Assembly (NCBI GenBank): GCA_947184155.2
Contig: CAMXCT020002690.1
Coordinates: 25,977 to 89,976 of the forward strand
Reading direction: 5' to 3'
DNA: 64,000 bases
DNA from: Cladocopium goreaui
Lineage: Eukaryota; Sar; Dinophyceae; Suessiales; Symbiodiniaceae
In this document: piece by piece, positions 53,403-58,397 of the stretch
Numbering within the stretch: position 1 is the first letter of the stretch
Layout: each line of letters opens with the position of its first letter
Notes under the pieces: model-generated
The model's database searches: none
Told to the model about the DNA's origin: nothing
Seen by the model: the letters and a program-made list of their open reading frames with translations, nothing else
Program-made: the position numbers and the translations under genes

Positions 53403-55940
53403 TCACGTTCATCACGTTCATTATGTTCATCATGTTCATCATGTTCACCATGTTCATCATGTTCATCATGTTCACCATGTTCATCATGTTCATCATGTTC
53501 GTCATGTTCATCATGTTCATCATGTTCATCATAATAATCATCATCATCACTATCAACATCAACTTTATCACTACGTGATGATAATGATGATGATGATGAT
53601 GATGATGATCATCATCATCATCATCAAGAACAACAACAACAACCAGATTTGCCAGTTTTTTTTTGGGAAAAACAGCTACAACGTCATACAACGTCCCAGC
53701 TCTTCTGCTTGGACCGGAGGTTCTCTGTGGCCCCGCAGACGCCGCTCATCTGGCGGCCGCGAAGGAGGCCACGGCGGAGCTGCAACAAGCGATGCCGGAG
53801 GCGGAGGTGGGGGAACTTCAGCATAGTTATATAACGGCTATATCAACTATTAGCAATTGTTGATAATGGATCATAATGGCTTTAATATAATTGCTATAAT
53901 GGTTCATAATGGTTAATGGTCATGGTGAATAATGGTTATTTTTATGGCTTTTAATAGTTGTTATATAATCATGGTGAATAATGGTTAATAGCTTAATGGC
54001 TTCACCATAGTTATATTTTAGGGTTTCCTAAAATAGGGGTACTCCTAAATCATCCATTGAAAAATAGGAATTTCCACGAACAAAACAACACCAGCTGTTG
54101 GGGTAGCCAAAATGACTTGTTGGAAACCCCGATATAATGGCCATATCAACTATTTAATAATGGTTATTAATGGTAAATATGTTGTGTTTAATGGCTTTAA
54201 TAGTTATGAATGGTGTTCATAATAGCTAATAACTAACGGTTGATAGTATGAGTTACTGTGATAAAAAATGATTAATTATATATAATTAATATTAGTTAAC
54301 TCACCTTCATAAATTAACTAATGGTTCATAATAGTTCAAAAGTTGAAATAGGAAGAATAGCTATATCAACTATTAATGGTTCATAATGGTTCACAGAAGG
54401 TTTTTTCATAGTTAATCATCGTGTGTGTTCTTCCATGAAATGGTTTATATCGTATTACAATGTACTATAATAGCTGAATCAGTATATAGGTAACGAAAAA
54501 ATAATATGGTGAAAGATATGGTCATGGTGTTGTTTTTTCCCCAATCCTGGATTTGCTTTCTCAATCGTTGCTGGCAAAGATGTCCTAGTCTCATTGGTTG
54601 ATAAATGGAGGGTTCCTCCAGTTCACCTTATTCAACCACCAATAGGTATATGATAATAAATAGTGTAAGGACAGTATTGATAGCGACCCCATGTGACCTC
54701 ACTTCAGATGATGGTTGGCAAGGGAAATCATCCCCAAATGGTGAATAAATTCAGCTTAGTGAGTTGTAATAGTTTTCAATGGGGCAAAATTACTTGGTCA
54801 TCCCACCTAGTAGTTGGTTTGTAAGTGACGTGATCATCCCAATTATACAGGGGTTTCGCCCACTTAGAGGACTTGCTATCAGCCACTAGGGACTATCTTT
54901 TTAGGGGTTCCCTAAGCAAACCAAGCCATAGTTGTTGGTGAAATCACCAGAATACTTTTTGCGCATGATAAAATACGATAGATACCCAGAACTATCATAT
55001 TGTTGGTTAGTGGTTATTAATCCCATCTTCCCACAATATTACACCCCTGTTGTGGTTGCTTCTACAATTCCAACCCGATTTCTCGAAAATCCCTGGGCTG
55101 TTGATCATTGAGGGGTATCATTTTAGTAACATTTTAGTATCATTTTAGTATCATTATTTGGGTATGAATCAAAATTGGGCACCCCAAAACTGATGGTTCA
55201 TAGTAAAAATACATAGACTAAGATCTGTGGTCCGCCAGGTCTTACATTTTGACCCATTTCCATGTGGCGGAACCATCTAAATTAATCAAGTATGGTTTAT
55301 TCAGTTTTTGGGTGATATGAATGATTGATTTCAGTTTGTGGATTTAATGCAGACGAATTTTGGTACAGAATCATATTTCCATGTCAATCATCATGGAGGA
55401 TCATGAAAATTGATCCCAAAAATGATCGATGACATGGGAGTCTGACTGCGGGGATGAAACAATCATGGGGATACAACGTTTGTGGGTTACAACCCAACAT
55501 CAGTACCCGGCCTGGTAAACGTTTACATAACTATGGAAGCCATGGACCATAGAAATAGATGATTTACCTACTAAAATGGTGATTTTCCATAGCTATCTTA
55601 AATTACCAGAGGCTAGCTTAATAGATGGCTCAATTCATTTGAGCCGTTTTTGAGATTAGAACATAGATTGAATTGGTTTTAATTGGATTAGATATTAGAT
55701 GCTATTCCAAGATTTATGATCATATCTAGATTTAATCAAGGATTAGATATTAGATGATCTTCCATTTATTAGATATTAGATGATATTAAGATTAGATATT
55801 GTATGAGAGTAGAGATTAGATTTTCTAGATGATTTTTGCGAACTAAACCTCGACCTTCGAGGCCGAGGTGAAGGTCGTGTACCTTCGGGAGGTTCCCCGG
55901 CCTGAGGACGCCGGAGCAGAGCTGACGAAGTGTTTCGGGA
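29948..55940 (+). CDS. Split gene: TPR repeats followed by mono-ADP-ribosyltransferase domain
   Basis: At least twenty + strand exons read as one long protein, though I cannot prove they form one transcript. Exons from 29948 to 42542 give helical repeats with the kinesin-light-chain TPR signature: ...LG.eH...., [43 protein letters not shown]. Exons from 51072 to 55940 give an ADP-ribosyltransferase fold with the R-S-E residues: LFRGH, GFTSVS and GEVEVLF. Known TPR-ART proteins occur in bdelloid rotifers and other eukaryotes, where the TPR part probably binds partners and the ART part moves ADP-ribose from NAD+ to protein side chains. No signal peptide is seen, so a cytosolic enzyme is most likely. 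The largest intron (42543-50112) holds a 4.6 kb element; another holds the assembly gap. Confidence 0.6.
30597..30697. repeat. Family A element
   Basis: CCTAAAATGGGGGTACCCCC and GATACCACCATTTTAGGAACCCCCC are inverted repeats about 100 bases apart, with the core AAATCATCCATTCCAATAGG and CCATTATAAACCAACC. The GT of the left end is lost (ATTATCCT), so it lies within a larger intron. Confidence 0.75.
31010..31178. repeat. Family A element, enlarged
   Basis: Left GTAGGTTTCTTAAAATTGGGG, right GGGGTACTGTAACCCTATTTTAGGAAACC. The middle contains GTCACCATGGGTTTCAATAC, also found in the copies at 16966, 25710 and 61013, so these form a subfamily. A (CATA)n(CATC)n repeat follows directly at 31185-31315. 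Confidence 0.65.
31865..31961 (+). CDS. TPR exon 2
   Basis: GCTCAG acceptor; reads [20 protein letters not shown] then [12 protein letters not shown], close to the second helix of a TPR plus the LG..HP spacer of kinesin-light-chain repeats. Ends before GTGCCGC. An upstream open patch (31625-31773) could hold another exon. Confidence 0.65.
32415..32541. repeat. TACCCTCTGG-family element
   Basis: TTACCCTCTGGTTATTTAAC at left, AATCACCAGAGAGTA at right. Diverged copy in the intron. Confidence 0.6.
32649..32790 (+). CDS. TPR exon 3
   Basis: ATCATCAG acceptor, phase 0: [20 protein letters not shown] then [20 protein letters not shown]. It completes the pattern begun by LGAHNP in the previous exon. 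[15 protein letters not shown] is a textbook TPR helix pair. A stop lies at 32790-32792, so the donor is a little upstream. Confidence 0.7.
32876..32956. repeat. TACCCTCTGG-family element, short
   Basis: TACCCTCTGGTAAACTAACA at left and GTTTACTGGGGGGTA at right, with TA at both ends. Confidence 0.7.
32985..33190. repeat. Dispersed repeat, copy 1
   Basis: It shares TACTGGTTGGTTGA/TAAG, a pair of GGATTCCC motifs and CAGGGNTTTNGNAGCCACTGCTCA-like sequence with 51965-52210. No coding capacity. Confidence 0.45.
33421..33541 (+). CDS. TPR-region exon 4
   Basis: TTTTGTGCAG acceptor. Reads [20 protein letters not shown] then [19 protein letters not shown]. Long basic/hydrophobic helix; it fits helical repeat architecture, but the TPR signature is weaker. 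A short repeat of TGGTTGGTCAC follows at 33547-33578. Confidence 0.55.
33870..34088 (+). CDS. Possible exon, frame open, unplaced
   Basis: Frame [20 protein letters not shown] then [20 protein letters not shown] and VEKVLGQTN. The composition is coding-like, but no acceptor is clear and the minus strand is open as well. Confidence 0.35.
   Translation, partial: STFPGFVGLARASQGTSFVPGVDELINETASHLGQQLIASPAGQFVEKVLGQTNIDWEFIHGPWLPHLFVCP
34145..34209 (+). CDS. TPR-region exon before a family-A introner
   Basis: GACCAAG acceptor; frame [20 protein letters not shown] then L plus one base (G). The split codon is completed by GA at 34315 to give Gly. Confidence 0.55.
34210..34314 (+). mobile_element. 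Introner-like element, family A, equal to a complete intron
   Basis: 105 bases, starting GTTTCCTAAGTCATGGGGATAGCCC and ending GGGGGTACCCGCATTTTAG. GT and AG lie in the inverted ends (CGGTTTCCTAA / TTTTAGGAAACC). The core AGCTGGATGGGTTTTGTGATGGAACAT is typical of the family. The flanking frames join in phase. Confidence 0.75.
34315..34430 (+). CDS. Exon after introner
   Basis: From the split Gly codon: [20 protein letters not shown] then [18 protein letters not shown], with a stop at 34431. HLGPDN recalls the LGPDH of TPR repeats, but the rest does not look like TPR. The true end is likely inside this span. Confidence 0.4.
34399..34923 (+). CDS. 174-codon open frame of unknown nature within an intron
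   Basis: It is one of the longest non-repetitive frames in the window. It begins [20 protein letters not shown] (start uncertain), has a Cys/His-containing middle ([13 protein letters not shown], then [19 protein letters not shown]) and ends with a hydrophobic segment, [19 protein letters not shown], that would be one membrane helix. It has no introns, although the surrounding genes have many. The base composition is moderate. A short minus-strand frame overlaps. No family recognised. It may be chance, an unrecognised exon, or an inserted sequence. Confidence 0.4.
   Translation: MGMVYSWVYHSNHHFPYYFIAILGGICTICRHSYMDPYGGINTYVLAVLKYTRAPDFVPMPKHRKNATKNHPQLGGCTGVFAGIIGSLKQKWLGNPHFHKFAARAAANKTTCFWGVMGLQIHAKAESSVCTSEIGGNQFGGCRQFEGNQYRYIVHFLSFIFWFIVITALFMRFF
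35208..35345 (+). CDS. TPR-region exon
   Basis: GTTTTTCAG acceptor. The chosen frame ends [20 protein letters not shown] then KASLVG, with TPR-like helix spacing. Another frame ([20 protein letters not shown]...) is also open throughout, so the choice is moderate. Confidence 0.45.
35401..35505. repeat. Family A element, decayed acceptor
   Basis: CGGTTTCCTCATGGGAGATC at left; GGAGGTACCCCATTTTTGGACACC at right. The AG at the right end is gone. Confidence 0.65.
35815..35968 (+). CDS. TPR-region exon
   Basis: CTAAGCAG acceptor; phase-0 frame [20 protein letters not shown] then [33 protein letters not shown] resembles the first helix of kinesin-light-chain TPRs. Confidence 0.5.
36030..36085. repeat. 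GATGAC microsatellite and poly-T
   Basis: GATGATGACGATGATGACG followed by a T run. No gene. Confidence 0.8.
36221..36336. repeat. TACCCTCTGG-family element
   Basis: TACCCTCTGGTAATTTAACA at left; a decayed right end, AACAATTACCGGAAGATA. Confidence 0.6.
36548..36639 (+). CDS. TPR exon
   Basis: Acceptor CTTCCAG; reads [20 protein letters not shown] then WEEALIEFE, ending before [26 protein letters not shown] is a clear TPR helix pair and runs straight on to the next exon. Confidence 0.65.
36640..37927. other. Intron, no supported gene
   Basis: Minus-strand frames of 116 and 164 codons cross 36449-37044, opposite the previous exon; they are shadows. A repeat of AACATCAATTAACA-like units lies at 37725-37820. 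Nothing else recognised. Confidence 0.5.
37928..38023 (+). CDS. TPR exon, strongest LGPEH match
   Basis: CGGCCAG acceptor; phase-0 frame [20 protein letters not shown] then [12 protein letters not shown]. Directly after ...EEALIEFE of the previous exon this gives a full kinesin-light-chain repeat, where most families have A...LG.dHp.tat...nLA.....G. The donor is a GA or GC type near GGCACAG-GACG. Confidence 0.7.
38311..38420 (+). CDS. TPR-region exon
   Basis: CCTCTGCAG acceptor; reads [20 protein letters not shown] then [16 protein letters not shown]. Amphipathic helices. The minus strand is also open (38170-38691). Confidence 0.5.
38669..38742 (+). CDS. TPR-region exon
   Basis: Reads [20 protein letters not shown] then AGALQ, ending GCTTTGCAG before GTGGCT. 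A....KLGKHS resembles the loop between kinesin-light-chain repeats. Confidence 0.55.
38938..39005 (+). CDS. TPR-region exon
   Basis: GCGCCAG acceptor; phase-0 frame [20 protein letters not shown] then CRR, ending before GTTTGATG. It follows ...AGALQ of the previous exon in phase. Confidence 0.55.
39408..39504 (+). CDS. TPR exon before the assembly gap
   Basis: TTCAG acceptor; reads [20 protein letters not shown] then [11 protein letters not shown] plus AG of a split Arg codon, with GTGCCC as donor. The split codon is completed at 41120 to give QLR-YLGPFH, the standard junction between the second TPR helix and the LG..H loop. Confidence 0.7.
39663..39808. mobile_element. 146-base inverted-repeat element
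   Basis: The ends CATATGTGCCATGGTCAAAA and TTTTGACCACGGCACATATA are inverted repeats. No coding capacity. One end also occurs alone at 20616-20632. Confidence 0.65.
39965..40080. repeat. TATACA/CACATA microsatellite
   Basis: TATATATACAGTATATATA and CACACACACATATA repeats. Confidence 0.85.
40385..40795. repeat. CATACCACACCTACCATACATA repeat tract
   Basis: Imperfect repeats of ACCATACATACC over about 400 bases on the left flank of the gap. Open frames here are His/Tyr/Thr polymers, not genes. Confidence 0.85.
40796..40941. repeat. G-tract repeat beside the gap
   Basis: A duplicated unit CCCCCACCACACCACAGGGG is followed by GGGGAGGGGG runs. It has several tracts of four or more G and could form G-quadruplexes. 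Confidence 0.8.
40942..41041. other. Assembly gap, 100 N
   Basis: Exactly 100 N, the usual placeholder for a gap of unknown size. It lies in the intron between the exons at 39408-39504 and 41120-41190, flanked by G-tracts on the left and TATACATA repeats on the right. Confidence 0.95.
41120..41190 (+). CDS. TPR exon after the assembly gap
   Basis: Starts with the last base of the split Arg codon after GAGCCGAG; reads [20 protein letters not shown] then YQEG. It is the closest match in the window to the kinesin-light-chain consensus (LG.dHpdTl.s...La..y..qG). Confidence 0.75.
41774..41852 (+). CDS. TPR-region exon
   Basis: GTGCCGCAG acceptor; reads [20 protein letters not shown] then EIIWN. 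DHP followed by a helix fits the next repeat; another frame is also open. The donor is unresolved. Confidence 0.5.
42493..42542 (+). CDS. TPR-region exon before the large element
   Basis: GAACGTCAG acceptor; reads [16 protein letters not shown] plus AG of a split codon before GTGGATCC. This is the last TPR exon before the 7.6 kb intron. Confidence 0.55.
42755..42866. repeat. Family B element
   Basis: GGGTTTGTCTGAAAATTGGGG at left and GGGCTATCTATTTTCAGACATACCC at right; the core carries ATACCTCAAGTATAGCC. It has GT and AG in the right places, but I cannot show that the flanks are coding. Confidence 0.7.
43030..43200. repeat. Left part of a dispersed repeat interrupted by the 4.6 kb element
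   Basis: It shares TTTCCCAATCGTTGCTGGC, AGATGTCCT and ACAACCAGTAGGTAT-like sequence with the uninterrupted copy at about 54520-54930. Confidence 0.65.
43201..43210. repeat. 10-base direct repeat, left copy
   Basis: GATAATCAAT; the same 10 bases recur at 47823-47832 and align to GATAATAAAT in the uninterrupted repeat (54652-54661). Candidate target-site duplication. Confidence 0.6.
43297..43357. repeat. Left terminal motif of the 4.6 kb element
   Basis: AGGGTAATGCTTAATACCGA followed by two copies of CGGTTAATAGCGAAAAAAAA. The inverted counterpart is at 47740-47812. Confidence 0.65.
43398..43737 (-). repeat. 36-base tandem array, left, inverted
   Basis: About ten copies; on the + strand the unit reads TTTAAAATAGAGGAGCACCT then GGACTTCCCGTTCCCC. 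One copy is truncated at 43552-43570. Because 36 is a multiple of three, all frames repeat with a 12-residue period; the long minus-strand frame (43307-43726) is a by-product. Confidence 0.9.
43830..43976 (+). CDS. Acidic exon inside the element, unknown product
   Basis: Reads [20 protein letters not shown] then [19 protein letters not shown], ending before GTAAAT. It is acidic and low in hydrophobics. The next block begins after TTTGCAG at 44081, about 105 bases later, a GT-AG intron of normal size, though my simple join is one base out of phase. Family unknown. Confidence 0.45.
44082..44330 (+). CDS. Lysine-rich exon inside the element, unknown product
   Basis: Reads [20 protein letters not shown], then [40 protein letters not shown] and a poly-Lys end. 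KKRKER and KKNKKKKK are nuclear-localisation-like. The end lies near CGTCCTTTG before GTGGGTGCG. An acidic-to-basic protein of this kind would fit a nuclear or nucleolar role; no transposase motif is seen. Confidence 0.55.
44745..44950. repeat. GGGAAAGAGTTAGTTA tandem repeats inside the element
   Basis: Units of AGGGAAAGAGTTAGTCAAAG and GTTCGTGAGGGAAAGAGTTA, with two larger copies that include TTAATTGTAACTTTTAGA-TGTCAGGG. Direct orientation. Confidence 0.8.
45250..45500 (+). other. Acidic open patch followed by GGCAGAAATGTCTTGG repeats
   Basis: One frame has [19 protein letters not shown]. From 45358 to 45475 four copies of GGCAGNAATGYCTTG occur; three more lie at 46796-46875 (CGGCAGAAATGTCTCGG and GGGCAGCAATGTCTTGC). 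They are direct repeats of unknown role in the element. Confidence 0.5.
45606..46082 (+). CDS. Open frame of 158 codons inside the element
   Basis: The coding-like part is 45770-46000: [20 protein letters not shown], then [20 protein letters not shown] and [17 protein letters not shown] is the opening CxxC of a RING-type zinc motif, but the remaining ligands are not present, so no RING finger can be claimed. Overlapping + frames at 45553-45928 are alternatives. Confidence 0.35.
   Translation: MPNSLHCRQGAENTAYSPCGRRLWCFVWSGYFSFVKMLPSSKSERKPILNQRHCSFGVYLAQDRMALKAELGSSSSLPLRRKAGGTEVEKHVAGASFAPYFGSLFRFNPTWQWRLSLENEDCPICLAEDGRTYFSGSNRSGPNGKPLCRIGIAEVRSD
45977..46702 (+). CDS. Longest open frame in the window (241 codons), inside the element
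   Basis: Starts near [20 protein letters not shown] and continues through an Arg/Lys-rich part to [20 protein letters not shown] and further. An alternative reading removes a GT-AG intron (GTAAAGGCTGC to TCATTAAG, about 46114-46186) and continues [20 protein letters not shown] in another frame. A Lys-rich segment in either reading resembles that at 44082-44330. No domain recognised; some of the length may be chance. Confidence 0.4.
   Translation: MFSGRWQDIFQRKQQEWAEWKATLQNRNCRGPKRLNCQAKEFHDTVGKGCSFLYSMKFAHLFLFISSLRRARRKGKRRTSPMDRPRFPLCVRSAHKRFCKSLFSNKWGKMIATGTLVLETGVLPVVFSLGGEECRAENRHESSEGAFLAYVVKEIFLLRIAFPHCLMAGDAVHTVLEQQRRGVSDSGIVMAAAKQSCSESLLLSYPNGGPRRLARKRERWKPFLPRGDSNQTVQVLIVKKS
47203..47706 (+). 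repeat. 36-base tandem array, right
   Basis: About fourteen copies of a 36-base unit containing GGGGAACGGGAAGTCCAGGT then GCTCCTCTATTTTAAA. It is the exact inverse of the left array, so the two could pair over hundreds of bases. The open frames it creates (12-residue peptide repeats) are by-products. Confidence 0.9.
47740..47812. repeat. Right terminal motif of the 4.6 kb element
   Basis: TTTTTCGCTATTAACTTTTT, then CGCAATTAAGCGC and TTTTCGCAATTAAGCGGCGCC. Read in reverse complement it matches 43297-43357. Confidence 0.65.
47823..48170. repeat. Right part of the interrupted dispersed repeat
   Basis: It starts with the second copy of GATAATCAAT and continues with GACCTCACC, TCATCCCCAAATGGTGAATA and AATTCAGCCTGGTGA, all of which match the uninterrupted copy at about 54652-54930. 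Confidence 0.7.
48171..49940. other. Intron remainder, no supported gene
   Basis: It contains GGGGTGGGGTGGGATGTTAA repeated at 48437 and 48500, Thr/Ile-rich open frames and AT microsatellite at 49850-49935. A GC-richer patch at 49490-49600 is open on both strands. No exon can be supported. Confidence 0.45.
49941..50046. repeat. TACCCTCTGG-family element, near-consensus
   Basis: TACCCTCTGGTAATTTAACA, TAGCTATTGAAAATGGCC, then TTTTCCATAGTTATGTTAAA and TTACCAGAGG. The two halves are inverted repeats. The final TA is diverged. Confidence 0.8.
50113..50190 (+). CDS. Exon between TPR and ART parts
   Basis: After CTCCCAAG, phase 0: [20 protein letters not shown] then PMG. Polar, linker-like. The minus strand is partly open. 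Confidence 0.5.
50295..50350. repeat. GATGAACATT tandem repeats
   Basis: Five copies of TGATGAACAT. Confidence 0.85.
50466..50640 (+). CDS. Exon upstream of the ART catalytic core
   Basis: CCTCTTCAG acceptor; frame [20 protein letters not shown], then [20 protein letters not shown] and [16 protein letters not shown]. One continuous frame; a donor at AAAAAG-GGTCCCC or earlier. It may form the N-terminal lobe of the ART domain; not independently recognisable. Confidence 0.55.
51072..51173 (+). CDS. ART exon with the first catalytic (Arg) motif
   Basis: CTTCCAG acceptor, phase 0: [20 protein letters not shown] then [17 protein letters not shown]......lfRGh matches the first strand of R-S-E ADP-ribosyltransferases, where the Arg of (V/L)(Y/F)RG holds NAD+. 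The donor may be GTGATC at 51174 or GTAGGG at 51223. Confidence 0.6.
51627..51770 (+). CDS. ART exon with the STS-like motif
   Basis: After TCCATAG the frame reads [20 protein letters not shown], then [20 protein letters not shown] and [11 protein letters not shown]-x-S followed by a helix (.e.AmkFA) and a strand (LLVIEDPG) is the second motif and following core of ADP-ribosyltransferases. The first Ser would be the S of R-S-E. Confidence 0.7.
51965..52210. repeat. Dispersed repeat, copy 2
   Basis: Shares blocks with 32985-33190 (TACTGGTTGGTTAAG, GATTCCCAG, CAGGGGTTTTGTAGCCACTG). No coding capacity. Confidence 0.45.
52660..52746 (+). CDS. ART exon with the catalytic ExE motif
   Basis: ACCCAG acceptor; reads [20 protein letters not shown] then [11 protein letters not shown].lS....GEVEVLFP..tcFe is the third ADP-ribosyltransferase motif; in the E-V-E the second Glu is the catalytic residue and the first is the one linked to arginine-directed transfer. 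The end is phase 0 at TTTGAG with a GC donor (GCGGAGG). Confidence 0.75.
52925..53640. repeat. CATCAT and CATGTTCAT repeat tract
   Basis: ATCTTCATC, CATCATCACCACC and ATGTTCATC repeats over about 700 bases, ending with GATGAT (53575-53610). Frames on both strands give Ser/Ile/Met polymers only. Confidence 0.9.
53700..53816 (+). CDS. Possible exon or GC-rich island within the ART intron
   Basis: A GC-rich block after CGTCCCAG. One frame reads [20 protein letters not shown] then [20 protein letters not shown], which looks coding. It would sit between the ExE exon and the exon at 55862, yet those two join well without it. Alternative exon or separate feature. Confidence 0.35.
54013..54130. repeat. 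Family A element fragment
   Basis: AGGGTTTCCTAAAATAGGGGTACTCC followed by AAATCATCCATTGAAAAATAGG. The right end is lost. Confidence 0.55.
54520..54930. repeat. Uninterrupted copy of the dispersed repeat split by the 4.6 kb element
   Basis: Contains TCTCAATCGTTGCTGGCAAA, AACCACCAATAGGTATATGA, GACCTCACTTCAGATGATGG and TCATCCCCAAATGGTGAATA in the same order as 43030-43210 plus 47823-48170. Confidence 0.7.
55530..55612. repeat. TACCCTCTGG-family element, left end lost
   Basis: Right half TTTTCCATAGCTATCTTAAA then TTACCAGAGG is preserved. Confidence 0.6.
55862..55940 (+). CDS. ART exon following the ExE motif
   Basis: Starts after CTTCGAG, phase 0: [20 protein letters not shown] then LTKCFGK before GTGTGAAA. 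Joined to ...DTCFE it gives a strand-turn-strand ([14 protein letters not shown]), as expected for the last strands of an ADP-ribosyltransferase fold. It may be near the C-terminus. Confidence 0.55.
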
Positions 55941-56017
55941 AGTGTGAAAATATGAAGGTTTTAGTTGGAAAATGTGGGCATATCATCTATAAATGGAGAT
56001 CTTAATGTGAACATATA

Positions 56018-56143
56018 CCCTCTGATTATTTGACAGTTTGCGAGCTGGAAAATCACCATTTTTCAGAGGTAATTCATCATTTTAATCATCTATAAATCAT
56101 CAGCGGGCCATTTTCCATAACTATGTTGAACAACAAGAGGGTA
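56018..56143. repeat. TACCCTCTGG-family element, diverged
   Basis: TACCCTCTGATTATTTGACA at left and TGTTGAACAACAAGAGGGTA at right, TA at both ends. Confidence 0.6.
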
Positions 56144-56544
56144 GTACTTGTGTATATAGGAAGAAGTCTGTTTAGATGCACAATGATATCTGAGATGATC
56201 TTATAAAATACAATCATTTTTATATTATTCGTAGACACTATCCCAGGGTTGAAAGGTGTACAACTAGTTTGACCGCCGATCATAGATCCCTCTGCAGATC
56301 CATCGCTCTAAGAAAGCAATCTTTTGGGTCTGGGTGCCCCATTCTCGGGGACCAATCCCAACTTGAATCACCCTCTTTGATGGTTAAACCCAATGGTTTG
56401 CATGTTGAACACTGTTGTGAACTCCAAAAAAAGCAGCACGGAAGGATGGCACAGCAGTGGTCATCGCATGACGGATCTGACGGTTCGCTTTGGTGCAGCG
56501 AGGTGCAGGCAGAGTTCCATGAAGATCCGGGTGATCATTACATA

Positions 56545-56805
56545 TATAATCATATATATTCATATATAATCATGTATATATATATATATCATTTTATAAT
56601 ATTATATAATATTATATAATATTATATATATATGTATATGTATACATATATACATAGAACTTGAATATAATCGCCATACACAATTCATGGATATTCCATA
56701 TGTACATATTTATAAATGTATATATATATATGTATATGTATAGGTATACGTATCGGTATACGTATATGTATAGGTATATGTATAGGTATACGTATACGTA
56801 TAGGT
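56545..56805. repeat. TATATA and TAGGTATACGTA microsatellite
   Basis: ATATTATATA and GTATAGGTATACGTATACG repeats; no gene. Confidence 0.85.
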
Positions 56806-56943
56806 ACATGGCCTAGAAACCATCAATCTGACTGGGATTATATGGGACAAGTTTGATCATGACTTCAGGTCGTGACGTCACTGGAATGACAGTTGATGAG
56901 GGGAATCATCCCCAAATTGACCGTATGATATCAGCTATTTTCA

Positions 56944-57060
56944 GGTTAGTGAATCATGATAATTTGGCCAGAGAAAGGTTCGACGATAAAATGCGATCTT
57001 TGACCAGAAGTCGTGGGACTACATCTATAGATCATCAATGTATCGCCAATCATCATCAAT
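56944..57060 (+). CDS. Possible exon, unknown product
   Basis: After ATTTTCAG: VNHDNLARERFDDKMRSLTR then SRGTTSIDHQCIANHHQF. Charged; boundaries unclear because the following element begins at 57068. Confidence 0.3.
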
Positions 57061-57067
57061 TTCCCGT

Positions 57068-57179
57068 TACCTTCTGGTAAACCAACATAGCTATTGAAAA
57101 TGGCCATAGAAATAGTGGATTTACCCAGCTCTAAAATGATGGATCTTTCCATAGTTATGTGGCTGTTTACCAGAGGGTA
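57068..57179. repeat. TACCCTCTGG-family element
   Basis: TACCTTCTGGTAAACCAACA at left, CTGTTTACCAGAGGGTA at right; TA at both ends. Confidence 0.75.
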
Positions 57180-57499
57180 ACTTGCGACTAACTATCCATT
57201 TTTCCAATTATAATCATCCAGTAGATAGACGAACTGGTCTGATTCGAGAACTTCCCAAATTTCGATGATTTGTCGGTTGTGATGGAAACCATATTCCCTC
57301 CAGGATGACTGCAATAACTATAGATTGGCAATATGGTTCATGATATGCTCATAATATGGCTCATACGGACGAATTTCCAAACTATTGATGGTTCATCTAA
57401 GGTGATATAATATATATATATATAACTATATATATATATAGGTTTTTTCTTTCTTTTCTAAACCTGTTATAACTGTAGTTTCTAAGATGCTGAAGTGGT

Positions 57500-57610
57500 T
57501 CACTCCCAGGCGTTCTCGGTGATCATCTCCTCGATCATCTCCTCCTTCGTTCATCGTCAGTCCTGAGACGTGGAGCGTGCTGCGTGGCGTGCCTTTCGGG
57601 CGGCGATGGG
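57500..57610 (+). CDS. GC-rich probable exon, frame unresolved
   Basis: Frames include AFSVIISSIISSFVHRQS (hydrophobic, stops at 57564) and ETWSVLRGVPFGRRWARRWQ. Minus-strand frames also cross it. No assignment. Confidence 0.3.
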
Positions 57611-58194
57611 CTCGGCGATGGCAGGATACAGCTGGGAGCTTTGTGCAGGATACAGCTGGAGATTTCCTGAAATCCTGTAGAAAAGGTGGTGGAAATCACA
57701 GAAAAATGTCTGGGAAAATCCTGGAAATCCTGGAAAATAATCATTTCCTGAATTCCAAACACAGAAATCACCACAGAGCTGTGGAAAATGTCTTGGGAAA
57801 AAGTGGTGTGCTGGAATGATCAGGAAGGCCTTGCTTTTCTGAGCCTCCAATCAGCTGTGATCGCCGCATCAGTTTTGGCTTGAGCCAATTTCTTGGGACA
57901 TCCATGGGAAATGGCCGGCAGATTGGTCACAATTCATGTCAGAAGTACTCAGAAGTGTCAACCCATGGTGTTCAACTTGAAACACATGGTTAGACACACA
58001 CACACACTCTCTCTCTCTCACACACATATATATATATACACATGGAGATACATATATGTATATATTTATATAGATTAATATATAATCACATATATATATT
58101 CATCATTATTATGCACGATATCGATGTAGATACAATATGCCATAGTTGCTGTAAATCATCAAAGCAGTATGCAGAAACCCGTCCCCCATGTCAG

Positions 58195-58287
58195 TTTTGA
58201 TCGGCGAACGCTGCAGCCAAAGCCCGCTGCGCAATGTTGGTGAGATCAGGCAGAAGTTGCCGGTGATTGTGGCCCTTTCTTTGTTCC
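58195..58287 (+). CDS. Possible membrane-protein exon
   Basis: Frame GERCSQSPLRNVGEIRQKLP then VIVALSLFQ, with a stop at 58288-58290 where the TACCCTCTGG element begins. The hydrophobic end (LPVIVALSLF) could begin a membrane helix. Boundaries uncertain. Confidence 0.4.
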
Positions 58288-58293
58288 AATAGA

Positions 58294-58397
58294 TACCCTC
58301 TGGTAAACTAACACAACATATGGAACATTTCCATGTTAATGCAAAATCAAATATATATGGGCGATTTTCAATAGCTATGTTAAATTACCAGAGGGTA
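58294..58397. repeat. TACCCTCTGG-family element
   Basis: TACCCTCTGGTAAACTAACA at left, TTAAATTACCAGAGGGTA at right, flanked by TA. A second, diverged member lies head to tail at 58398-58516 (TACCATCCGGTAATC ... ACCAGAGGGTA). Confidence 0.8.

Noticed and set aside
52848-53691. 137- and 171-codon frames of Ser/Ile/Met/Val
   Set aside because: They are translations of CATCAT/CATGTT repeats on either strand.
53700-53816. Obligatory exon between the ExE exon and 55862
   Set aside because: It looks coding but is not needed: the flanking exons join in phase 0 and give the expected strand order of the ART fold without it. It is kept as a low-confidence feature only.
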